Part shown: one piece after another, positions 34,639 through 41,966 of the stretch
Position numbering within the stretch: the first letter of the stretch is position 1
Layout: every line of letters begins with the position of its first letter
Assembly (NCBI GenBank): GCA_016125135.1
Contig: WGMJ01000014.1
Coordinates: 62,001-126,000 of the forward strand
Length of the DNA: 64,000 bases
Direction: 5' to 3'
From: Alphaproteobacteria bacterium
GTDB taxonomy: Bacteria > Pseudomonadota > Alphaproteobacteria > Micavibrionales > Micavibrionaceae
Notes under the pieces: model-generated
The model's database searches: none
Told to the model about the DNA's origin: nothing
Seen by the model: only the letters and a program-made list of their open reading frames with translations
Position numbers and translations under genes: made by a program

Positions 34639-34782
34639 AAAATTAGCTTGGAAGGGCATCTGCAGTGTCAAACGCGTGCTCGAAACGCGTGTACCTTTAA
34701 GTACACTTGCCTTTCTGCGCGCGCTTTTTCCCCGCATCTGCCTCTTCTAAAATAATTTTTAGAGTGCGCTTATAAAAAACTC

Positions 34783-34810
34783 TTGCAGTGCAAAATTTTT
34801 GTGCTATTTA
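34783..34810 (+). promoter_or_regulatory. Candidate promoter of the decarboxylase leader
   Basis: TTGCAG (34783-34788), 16-base spacer, TATTTA (34805-34810). Start of transcription would be near 34817. Upstream, 34639-34782 has no gene; it holds an inverted repeat GTGTAC/GTACAC (34689-34706) and a repeated ACGCGTG, meaning unknown. Confidence 0.4.
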
Positions 34811-34829
34811 TTTCCTTACGTATGTGCCT

Positions 34830-34883
34830 ATGGCCCCCGACCTAAAACCCGTGAAGGTGTTTTTCTCCTACAAGGCATACTAA
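34830..34883 (+). CDS. Candidate leader peptide, 17 residues
   Basis: ATG 34830, peptide MAPDLKPVKVFFSYKAY then stop. No clear ribosome site, but a GTG inside the same frame (34851) is also possible. The end is rich in Lys, Phe and Tyr. Lies in the decarboxylase leader; a sensing role is inferred only from position. Confidence 0.35.
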   Translation: MAPDLKPVKVFFSYKAY

Positions 34884-34893
34884 GGGATCGGTT

Positions 34894-34920
34894 ATGCAAC
34901 AGCGTAAACTACTTGTTTAA
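34894..34920 (+). CDS. Candidate leader peptide MQQRKLLV
   Basis: ATG 34894 with an AAGGGAT ribosome site six bases ahead; eight codons then stop at 34918-34920, two bases before the GGAGC stem. Contains Arg and Lys. Enterobacterial speF is controlled by an ornithine-sensing leader peptide (SpeFL); a similar but unrelated device could act here. Confidence 0.45.
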   Translation: MQQRKLLV

Positions 34921-34961
34921 CCGGAGCGTAAGCTCCTCTTGATCTTGGGTTTACTGTTGAA

Positions 34962-36176
34962 ATGATCACCTTGAAACGTGGGGGGCGCGCCACTGCATCG
35001 CGCCGTGCTGGTTTATCGAAATTCAAGCAAAAGCGAGCCATGCCTGCGGCCAAGCAGCGCAAGTGCCAACCCTTGCATGACTGGGTTTCCCAGAATCGTC
35101 CTGCTTTGCCTGTTTCTGTTCTTTGGCCTGAGAAGGTGGAAGCGAATGCCCGTAATTTCGCTCGCGGGTTCAAGGGCAAGGTAATGTACGCCGTGAAATG
35201 CAACCCCGACCCTGAGGCCATCAAGGCAGTTTATCGTGGCGGTGTTAGGCGCTTTGATGTGGCCTCGCTCCACGAGATTGCACTGGTGAGCGACCTTCTG
35301 CCCGATGTAACGCTTTACTTCATGCACCCCGTTAAGGCGCCGGAAGCGATCCGTAAAGCTTACAGCAAATACGGTGTGCGTAAATTCGTGCTCGATAGCG
35401 AGGAGGAACTGCTGAAAATCATGCGCATGACAGATTGCGCGACCGACCTTGATCTGTTTGTCCGCATTGCTTTGCCAAAGCATGATGGGGCAGGTGTGGC
35501 TCTGCACGGCAAATTTGGTGCTTTACCGGACGAAGCTATTTCGTTGCTACAAAAGGCAAGGGCTGTGTCTCGTAAGCTGGGTGTCAGCTTCCATGTAGGC
35601 TCTCAGTGTATGGAGCCAGAACTTTATGCACAGGCCATTCGCTTAACGGCAGATATAATTGACCGTGCGGGCATCAAAGTGGATGTGCTTGATGTCGGAG
35701 GCGGGTTTCCATCGCATTATCCCGATATGACACCACCTGCAGATCATGTTTATTTTTCGACCATTCACCGTGCTATAGCAGAGTGTGGGTTGAAAGGATT
35801 AGAGCTGATCTCGGAGCCCGGGCGCAGGCTTGTAGTGGATGCTGGCGCGATTGTGGCCCGTGTTGAGGGCCGCAAAAATGATTTGCTATATCTAAATGAC
35901 GGCGTTTATGGCGGATTGTATGATGCAGGGCCTTCAGTGCGTTTCCGCTTCCCCGTAGCATTGCTGAGAAGTCGGTTACGGGGCATGAAATCGCAGGCCG
36001 TCTTCCGCTTTGCAGGACCCACTTGCGACTCCCATGACATGATGGAGGGCCCTTTTAGTTTGCCGGATGATGTTGCTGAAGGCGACTGGATCGTTTTCGA
36101 GCGTATGGGGGGGTATAGTGATACGTTCCGTACCAATTTCAACGGCTTTGCGGAATATCTGAAGATATATCTCTGA
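34962..36176 (+). CDS. Type III PLP-dependent ornithine/lysine decarboxylase
   Basis: 404 residues from ATG 34962; the first 40 are basic and poorly conserved, so a later start (for example 35041) is possible. Alanine-racemase-fold barrel: PLP Lys79 in MYAVKCNPDP, FDVASLHEIALV, FHVGSQCMEPELY, LDVGGGFPSHY, ISEPGRRLV, and Cys355 in AGPTCDSHDMM at the dimer active site. Decarboxylates ornithine (or lysine) to putrescine (or cadaverine), the first step of polyamine synthesis. The long leader in front suggests polyamine or amino-acid feedback control. Confidence 0.92.
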   Translation: MITLKRGGRATASRRAGLSKFKQKRAMPAAKQRKCQPLHDWVSQNRPALPVSVLWPEKVEANARNFARGFKGKVMYAVKCNPDPEAIKAVYRGGVRRFDVASLHEIALVSDLLPDVTLYFMHPVKAPEAIRKAYSKYGVRKFVLDSEEELLKIMRMTDCATDLDLFVRIALPKHDGAGVALHGKFGALPDEAISLLQKARAVSRKLGVSFHVGSQCMEPELYAQAIRLTADIIDRAGIKVDVLDVGGGFPSHYPDMTPPADHVYFSTIHRAIAECGLKGLELISEPGRRLVVDAGAIVARVEGRKNDLLYLNDGVYGGLYDAGPSVRFRFPVALLRSRLRGMKSQAVFRFAGPTCDSHDMMEGPFSLPDDVAEGDWIVFERMGGYSDTFRTNFNGFAEYLKIYL

Positions 36177-36240
36177 TATCTTTTTGCCGCCTATTGTCTT
36201 TGCAAAAAGCCGCAGTATTCTTGGGCTATACGAGGTTTAT

Positions 36241-36975
36241 ATGCTGGTTGAATTTTTCACGAGTCCCGAGCTTTTTGCGGCACTTCTTACACTCACAATA
36301 CTCGAAATCGTGCTCGGGCTTGATAACATCATTCTCATTTCCATTCTGGCTGACAAATTGCCGCAAGAGCAGCAGAAATTGGCCCGCCGGCTTGGTTTAT
36401 TTGCTGCCCTTGTGACGCGTTTAATGCTTTTATCGCTCGTTTTCATCATTTCACACCTCACTCAGACCATATTTACGGTGCTCGGGCACGAGGTGTCATG
36501 GCGCGATATACTGCTAATTGTGGGTGGTTTATTCCTTTTAGCCAAAGGAACAACCGAAATTCACGAGAAAATAGAGGGGCACGACTCAGCGGGCGATAAT
36601 GTCAAAAAACATGCACGATTCGGTCTTATTATCCTGCAAATCGCAATAATGGATATTGTATTCTCTTTTGATAGCGTCATCACGGCGATAGGAATGACGC
36701 ATAATATTCTAATTATGATTGTATCTGTTGTTATCTCGATGATCATTATGGTATTTGCCATTGATTCGATCAGCAGCTTCATCAACAAGCACCCCACCAT
36801 CAAGGTATTAGCGCTTAGTTATATGCTGTTGATAGGGCTTGCGCTGATTGGCGAAGGATTGGAGATGCATATTCCGAAGGGATACTTATACTTCGCAATG
36901 GCGTTTTCAGTGCTTGTAGAGCTTGTAAATATGGCCATTCGTAATAAAAAGAGCGCATCTAAAATAAAATCATAG
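36241..36975 (+). CDS. TerC-family integral membrane protein
   Basis: 244 residues from ATG 36241 (GAGG site just ahead). Seven or so membrane helices; the two TerC signature segments LEIVLGLDNIILISILADKL (near 21-40) and MDIVFSFDSVITAIGM (near 139-154) each carry the conserved Asp in a membrane helix. TerC/YkoY/Alx proteins are linked to manganese export and metalation of exported proteins. Monocistronic by spacing. No yybP-ykoY riboswitch was recognised in the 64-base gap upstream. Confidence 0.92.
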   Translation: MLVEFFTSPELFAALLTLTILEIVLGLDNIILISILADKLPQEQQKLARRLGLFAALVTRLMLLSLVFIISHLTQTIFTVLGHEVSWRDILLIVGGLFLLAKGTTEIHEKIEGHDSAGDNVKKHARFGLIILQIAIMDIVFSFDSVITAIGMTHNILIMIVSVVISMIIMVFAIDSISSFINKHPTIKVLALSYMLLIGLALIGEGLEMHIPKGYLYFAMAFSVLVELVNMAIRNKKSASKIKS

Positions 36976-37070
36976 GTTGTCCTGTTAATAGAATTTTCAC
37001 TTTTCACTTTACGCCTTTTTTTTATTTTTATTTCTGATATGATTGTTTCTGTGGTTCGTGGTGAATCACT

Positions 37071-37089
37071 CGGTCTTTTGACCGTTTTT
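37071..37089 (+). promoter_or_regulatory. Terminator-like hairpin just before the histone-like gene
   Basis: CGGTC-TTTT-GACCG followed by five T, ending 27 bases before the ATG at 37116. It could end TerC read-through or act as an attenuator of the histone-like gene. Confidence 0.45.
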
Positions 37090-37115
37090 ATTACCTTCAC
37101 GAGGTGGAGATAAAA

Positions 37116-37313
37116 ATGCCAGTAGCAAAAAAGAAAGCCGCTAAGAAGCCTGCAGCTAAAAAAGCTGTAAAGCGTCCAGCAGCTAAAAGAGTAGCTAAAA
37201 AAGCAGCTAAAAAGCGCCCAGCAGCCAAAAAAGCTGCAAAACGCCCAGCTGCGAAAAAAGCTGCGAAGAAGCCTGCTAAACGCAAGGCGAAGCGCACAGC
37301 TAAGAAAAAGTAA
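37116..37313 (+). CDS. Histone H1-like Lys/Ala-rich DNA-binding protein
   Basis: 65 residues from ATG 37116, GAGGTGGAG ribosome site. The whole chain is made of KKAAKKPAAKK / KRPAAKK-like units (Lys, Ala, Pro, Arg only, after an initial PVA), like the C-terminal tail of eukaryotic H1 and the bacterial histone-H1-like proteins (HC1, BpH1, AlgP-type repeats). Expected to bind and condense DNA. Strong own terminator follows, so it can be expressed highly. Repeat number varies between strains in such genes. Confidence 0.85.
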   Translation: MPVAKKKAAKKPAAKKAVKRPAAKRVAKKAAKKRPAAKKAAKRPAAKKAAKKPAKRKAKRTAKKK

Positions 37314-37335
37314 TTTAACCCTCACGTTAGATTAC

Positions 37336-37370
37336 AAAAAAGCCTGCAGGCTACGCCTTGCAGGCTTTTT
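37336..37370 (+). terminator. Rho-independent terminator of the histone-like gene
   Basis: AAAGCCTGCA and TGCAGGCTTT arms around GGCTACGCCT, flanked by an A tract and a T tract; could also serve the minus-strand gene ending at 37473. Confidence 0.9.
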
Positions 37371-37472
37371 CTATGGCATCACGAAACATGAGTCAACGAA
37401 ACTTATGGCAATTATTTTGTAAGTACCTGATATAAGCCTGATATATTTTTCGTTAAAATTTTTGAAGCAACT

Positions 37473-38969
37473 TTAAAGCAGCGGGTCGTAGCCAAGCTTT
37501 ACCACATACGGGTTCAGCTTCTTGTAGTAGGATTCGAAATATTTGCTATAATTTTTCCACTTATAGGCCGATGTTTTATAAAGCCCCTGCGTGATCTGGC
37601 TATGGCTTGGCGTTTTGGCCCGCATATTCTTCTTTGCTTTTTCGCTGAAGCTTAAAACCTCATCGCTCCACTCCATGCCCAGGAAGGCAAGTAGCGGACG
37701 CACTTGTCCTTCGAAGTCATCTACGAGGTCTTCGTATCTGAACTCATGGAGAGGTAGCTTCAGATATTGTTTATGCTTTTCCCAGCAATCCATCACAAGG
37801 CAGTACATTTCGATGGATTTCTCGAAATCCAGAAAACACGCCATGGCATCATTCAGTTGGAAATTTTGCATATAGCAGCTCAGAAGTGCGTCTAGAGGAT
37901 GCCGCGTGATATGAATGACTTTGCTTTCAGGGAAAATATTCTGTATCAGCGGCGTATAAATCATGTTCAGGGGCATCTTGTCGATGAACATGCCACCCTC
38001 TTCGAAACGAAAATCGAGTTGATGATTGGCCCAGTATAGATTCTGAATCGCCTCTACCTCGGCATCATGGATGTCGAATATAAGATCGGGGAAGGTTTTC
38101 CCTGCTGCTGCCAGACTGCGGATAATATGATTCATCGCTGCGTTTTCATCTGTCACTGCGATATCGGGATGAGAGTGCAGAATTTGGCCCGAAAGCGTCG
38201 TGCCTGACCGTGGAAATCCCATGAGGAAAGCCATTTTGCGATCGGAAGGGGCAATGCGTAGGGCGGGCGGCTCTGCAGGGGTGCAAGAGAGAATTTTATT
38301 CAAATGGCCGATATAGATATTGTTTTTGAATGTGTGAGCTTCGCTCGTTCCTTTAAGCAAGTCTTTTGCCTTGCCTAGAATTTCCATGGTGCCGTCATAA
38401 TTCTTGATTTTGTCAGCGGCTTTTGCCTGTAAGTACAAGGAACCACTTCCTAAGTTAATCCCATTTTTGGTTGCGTTTTCCAGCAATTCAAATAGCTCTT
38501 CAGGTTTACCGGCACGATCAAGCATAATCGCTTCAACATAGAATGTGGTCGGGGAGTTCGGATCGTTCTTCTTCAGAGCCTTCAGATGACCGGGGATCGC
38601 ATCATATTTTTTTATCCTGTCAAGCAGATGGATAACTTCGCCGCGCAATCTGGTATTGTTAGGCGCAAGCTCTATTGCTTTTTCTAACCATACAGCGGCA
38701 TCTTCAAACAGGCTTAATCCGTATAGTGCGCGCACTCTTTCGAGGTACGCGGGGATAAAGCTTTTTTTCAGCTTTATTGCCTTATCCGCCATTTCCAGTG
38801 CGTTGCTATGTTCGTTACGTCTGTTCATGATAAGTGCCAGCATGCAGAACGGCTCTGGCTCTTTAGGGTATTTCTGCGCAAGTTGCAGGAATAATTCAAG
38901 CGCCTGAATGTTGTTGCCGCTCTTAAGCGCCTGCGTGGCAAAAGCAAAACTGGGGTCTTTATGGATCAT
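37473..38969 (-). CDS. TPR-sulfotransferase fusion, copy 1
   Basis: 498 residues. N-terminal half (about 1-240) is TPR-like (AFATQALKSGNNIQALELFLQLAQKYPKEPEP and following helix pairs). C-terminal half is a sulfotransferase: 5'-phosphosulfate loop GFPRSGTTLSGQILHSHP near 252-269, FIDKMPLNMIY, and the 3'-phosphate region VIHITRHPLDALLSCYMQNF. TPR-sulfotransferases move sulfate from PAPS to tyrosine or sugar targets, some in the cell envelope. Tandem with a homologous gene (38996), 26 bases apart. No glycosyltransferases are nearby, so the acceptor is unknown. Confidence 0.88.
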   Translation of the reverse strand: MIHKDPSFAFATQALKSGNNIQALELFLQLAQKYPKEPEPFCMLALIMNRRNEHSNALEMADKAIKLKKSFIPAYLERVRALYGLSLFEDAAVWLEKAIELAPNNTRLRGEVIHLLDRIKKYDAIPGHLKALKKNDPNSPTTFYVEAIMLDRAGKPEELFELLENATKNGINLGSGSLYLQAKAADKIKNYDGTMEILGKAKDLLKGTSEAHTFKNNIYIGHLNKILSCTPAEPPALRIAPSDRKMAFLMGFPRSGTTLSGQILHSHPDIAVTDENAAMNHIIRSLAAAGKTFPDLIFDIHDAEVEAIQNLYWANHQLDFRFEEGGMFIDKMPLNMIYTPLIQNIFPESKVIHITRHPLDALLSCYMQNFQLNDAMACFLDFEKSIEMYCLVMDCWEKHKQYLKLPLHEFRYEDLVDDFEGQVRPLLAFLGMEWSDEVLSFSEKAKKNMRAKTPSHSQITQGLYKTSAYKWKNYSKYFESYYKKLNPYVVKLGYDPLL

Positions 38970-38995
38970 TGTTTTCCTGCTTTGTGGGTGCGTTG

Positions 38996-40489
38996 TTAGA
39001 GGAGGGAATCGTACCCAAGTTTGACGACATATGGATTAATTCTTTCGAAGTAAGGCTCTAGATATTGACTGTAATTCTTCCATTTGAAAGCAGATGTTTT
39101 GTATATGCCCTTCGTGATCTGGCGATGACTTGGCGTCCTGGTACGCACATTTTCTTTGGCCTTTTCACTAAAACGAAGAATTTCGTCATCCCAGTCTTCA
39201 CCCAGGAAGTCCAGAAGCTTCCTGACCTCGCCTTCAAAATCCTGTACCAGATCTTCGTATTTGAATTGATGTACAGGTAACGACAGGTTTTTTTTATGTT
39301 TTTCCCAGCAATCCATCGATAAACAATACATTTCCACAGCGTCAGCGAGGTCCAGAAAGCAGGCCATCGAGTCATTCAAGGCGAAACTTTGCATGTAGCC
39401 ACTGAGGATCGTATCGAGCGGATGACGCTCGCAGAAGATTATTTTCGAAGCTGGAAAAAGAATCTGGATAAGCGGCATGTAAATATAATTGAGTGGCATC
39501 TTATCAACAAAGAGGTCGGCTTCTTCAAAGCGCGGGTCATTCTTTTGGTGCAGCCAGTAAATTTCGCGTGCGGCCGTCACCTCTTCTGGTGTTAAATCAT
39601 ACAAGGTGGCAGGCATTGTTTTTCCAGCTGCGATCAGGCTCATGATTAACTGCCCCATGGCCTGCACTTCATCGGTGACCGTTATACTGGGGTGAGATTG
39701 AAGTATTTGCCCTGTTAATGTTGTGCCCGAGCGTGGAAAGCCAACAATAAAAGAAATCTTTTGCGACTCAGCATTTTGTGCAAGGGGCTGTAAAGTGCCA
39801 TCATAACGTAAAATATGTTTTAGTAATGAAAGATAGCGTTGTGAATTATAGAGGCGTGTTTCAGGCAGTGTTTTTTGTGTTTGCTTGGCTTTACTGAGCG
39901 CAGCCATACTTTCGTCAAATTTTTTCAACTTGTCGTAGGCTTCGGCAAGCAAATATGCGCTACTAACGCCTTCAATGCTAGGTGCGTTATCAATGGCTTC
40001 CAAAACAGTTATGGCCTCGGCGTAACGGTCAGTGCGAGCGAGCCATAGCCCTTCCGCATATTTCGTCACGGTTGCTTCCGGCGCAATGGATTTCAGCCTT
40101 TTAAAATAGGGTTCGATTTTATCGAATTTCTTTTGCTGCTCCAGATACATGATCATATTGGTCAAAAGAAATTGGTCGTCGGGTGCAATCTGAAGGCCTT
40201 TCTCGAGGGCTTTGCCAGCTTCTTCGTTCAGGCTCAGTCCTTTTAGCGATTTTGCTTTTTCATGGTAAGCTGGTACAAATTTTGGAAAGACATTGATGGC
40301 CTGCTTGGCCATTTCCAGTGCGCCACCATGCTCCCCTTGCGCATTGAGAATGCGGGCGATGAAAGTATATGGCTCGGGTGCCTTCGGGAATTTCTGCGCT
40401 ACCTGATAAAAGAACTCGAGTGCATCAAGGGCCTGCCCTTTTTTCAAGGAATCGAGTGCGAGCTTATATGTGAGGTCATTCTGGATCAT
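38996..40489 (-). CDS. TPR-sulfotransferase fusion, copy 2
   Basis: 497 residues, same plan and length as copy 1: TPR half (ALDSLKKGQALDALEFFYQVAQKFPKAPEP) and sulfotransferase half with GFPRSGTTLTGQILQSHP near 250-267, FVDKMPLNYIYMPLIQ and IIFCERHPLDTILSGYMQSF. Both copies end with an almost equal NPYVVKLGYD(P/S)LL tail, evidence of recent duplication. First gene of the pair; promoter expected in 40490-40566, shared with the divergent rhlE. Different acceptor proteins or redundant function are both possible. Confidence 0.88.
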   Translation of the reverse strand: MIQNDLTYKLALDSLKKGQALDALEFFYQVAQKFPKAPEPYTFIARILNAQGEHGGALEMAKQAINVFPKFVPAYHEKAKSLKGLSLNEEAGKALEKGLQIAPDDQFLLTNMIMYLEQQKKFDKIEPYFKRLKSIAPEATVTKYAEGLWLARTDRYAEAITVLEAIDNAPSIEGVSSAYLLAEAYDKLKKFDESMAALSKAKQTQKTLPETRLYNSQRYLSLLKHILRYDGTLQPLAQNAESQKISFIVGFPRSGTTLTGQILQSHPSITVTDEVQAMGQLIMSLIAAGKTMPATLYDLTPEEVTAAREIYWLHQKNDPRFEEADLFVDKMPLNYIYMPLIQILFPASKIIFCERHPLDTILSGYMQSFALNDSMACFLDLADAVEMYCLSMDCWEKHKKNLSLPVHQFKYEDLVQDFEGEVRKLLDFLGEDWDDEILRFSEKAKENVRTRTPSHRQITKGIYKTSAFKWKNYSQYLEPYFERINPYVVKLGYDSLL

Positions 40490-40566
40490 TGGCCCATTTT
40501 ACAGTCCTTGAAACATTTGCCAAGCTTGGCGTTTTGGGGTAAACAGATAGGCAATGAGAACTAAAT

Positions 40567-41880
40567 ATGTCTTTTGATGCGCTGGGGCTAAGCCCTGATA
40601 TTTTGAAAGCGCTAAGCGAGGAAGGGTATAAAGACCCGACCCCCATTCAAGCGCAGGCGATCCCCGAGATTTTGCAAGGCCATGATGTTGTCGGCCTTGC
40701 CAAAACAGGCACCGGTAAAACCGGCGGCTTTTTGTTTCCGCTGATCGACATACTTTCACGTGGCCGTGCGCGTGCGCGCATGCCGCGCTCACTTGTTTTA
40801 ATACCGACACGCGAGCTCGCCGCGCAGGTGTGGGAAAATATGGGCATTTACGGCAGACACACGAAACTGACAAAAGCGCTGATTGTAGGTGGTGAATCCA
40901 TGCCCGAGCAGCAGAAGGTTATCGAGCGCGGTGTTGATGTACTGATTGCTACGCCAGGCCGCTTGATGGATTTGAAGCAGCGTGGCGGCATCCTGATGAA
41001 CGATATTCACTACGTTGTTATTGATGAAGCTGATCGTATGCTGGATATGGGCTTTATCCCCGATATCGAGAAGATATTGGCGATGGTGCCGCCGAAACGG
41101 CAAACGCTTTTATTCTCGGCAACCATGCCGCCCGAAATTGAAAAAATGGCGCAGAGATTCTTACGCAACCCCAAGCGCATTATGGTGAGCCCACCTGCAT
41201 CGCCTGCTGAAACTGTTGACCAGAAGGTGTTTATTGTGCGGCCTGACCAGAAGAAAAAAATGCTGCTGGGCTGGCTGCGCTGTGATGAATTCAAGAACGC
41301 ATTTGTGTTTTGTAACCGCAAGCGCGATGTTGATTCTATAGCGTCATACTTACGCAAAGAAGGCGTTTCTGCAGCGCCGCTTCATGGCGATATGGTGCAA
41401 AAAGAACGCACGCAAACGCTGAATGATTTCAAAGACGGTACTATAAAATTCCTCGTGTGCTCGGATGTTGCCGCGCGCGGGCTTGATATTGAAGCGGTAA
41501 GCCATGTTGTAAACTACGACGTGCCGTTTAATGCAGATGATTATATCCACCGTATAGGCCGCACAGGCCGCGCAGGGCAAACGGGCGAAGCCTATATGCT
41601 GGCAACCGAAGACGAGCGCGAGTTACTGGACGCTATTGAAAAGAAAACTGGCCGTAAGCTCCCAATCCAGAAAGAAGCAGGGGGGGGCAGTGCCCCCAGC
41701 CCACGCGAAGAGCGGCAGAGCGAGGGGCATCGGGCACGGGTGCAAAAATCACATGAGAAACGCCCCCAGCCGCAAAAGAGCAAGTCACCACAGCAGCAAT
41801 CAAAGCCCGATAAAAGGGATGACGATGATGATGCGGGGAATGGCTTTGGGGATGATGTGCCCGCATTTTTCAGAATATAG
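40567..41880 (+). CDS. rhlE: DEAD-box RNA helicase RhlE
   Basis: 437 residues. Q-motif PIQAQAIP with Gln28, Walker A AKTGTGKT 45-52, IPTRELAAQV, DEAD 153-156, SAT 184-186, then second RecA domain with RGLDIE and HRIGRTGRAG. The tail from about 375 is basic, Gln/Ser/Lys-rich and unstructured, a common RNA-binding feature in RhlE. Remodels RNA/ribosome assembly, helpful in cold. Monocistronic; a promoter for lptD follows. Confidence 0.93.
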   Translation: MSFDALGLSPDILKALSEEGYKDPTPIQAQAIPEILQGHDVVGLAKTGTGKTGGFLFPLIDILSRGRARARMPRSLVLIPTRELAAQVWENMGIYGRHTKLTKALIVGGESMPEQQKVIERGVDVLIATPGRLMDLKQRGGILMNDIHYVVIDEADRMLDMGFIPDIEKILAMVPPKRQTLLFSATMPPEIEKMAQRFLRNPKRIMVSPPASPAETVDQKVFIVRPDQKKKMLLGWLRCDEFKNAFVFCNRKRDVDSIASYLRKEGVSAAPLHGDMVQKERTQTLNDFKDGTIKFLVCSDVAARGLDIEAVSHVVNYDVPFNADDYIHRIGRTGRAGQTGEAYMLATEDERELLDAIEKKTGRKLPIQKEAGGGSAPSPREERQSEGHRARVQKSHEKRPQPQKSKSPQQQSKPDKRDDDDDAGNGFGDDVPAFFRI

Positions 41881-41889
41881 TTGATTCTA

Positions 41890-41917
41890 TTGACTTTTTT
41901 ATCGAAATTGGCATGAT
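41890..41917 (+). promoter_or_regulatory. Candidate lptD promoter
   Basis: TTGACT (41890-41895), 16-base spacer, CATGAT (41912-41917). Good -35, moderate -10, 50 bases before the lptD start. Confidence 0.45.
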
Positions 41918-41966
41918 GGGACAGGGGAAAGTTTCAAAATTTTCCTCAGAGTAAAGCCTGCCTTTG

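Larger units (their letters stand above)
34817..34961 (+). ncRNA. Long leader of the ornithine/lysine decarboxylase gene (speF-type leader candidate)
   Basis: About 145 untranslated bases separate the likely transcription start from the decarboxylase ATG. A conserved 'speF' leader RNA is known upstream of alphaproteobacterial ornithine decarboxylases, so position and host group fit. The leader contains two short reading frames (34830-34883 and 34894-34920) and a stable stem GGAGC/GCTCC closed by a GTAA (GNRA-type) loop at 34923-34936. The stem sits right after the second ORF stop, so translation of that ORF could alter it. Identity with the published motif cannot be checked by eye. Confidence 0.5.

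Noticed and set aside
34639-34782. Possible small RNA in the gap after the Hpt-like gene
   Set aside because: Only short repeats and a 6-base stem; no terminator with a T run.
36976-37070. yybP-ykoY-type riboswitch near TerC
   Set aside because: The gap follows TerC, and the gap before it is only 64 bases with no recognisable fold.
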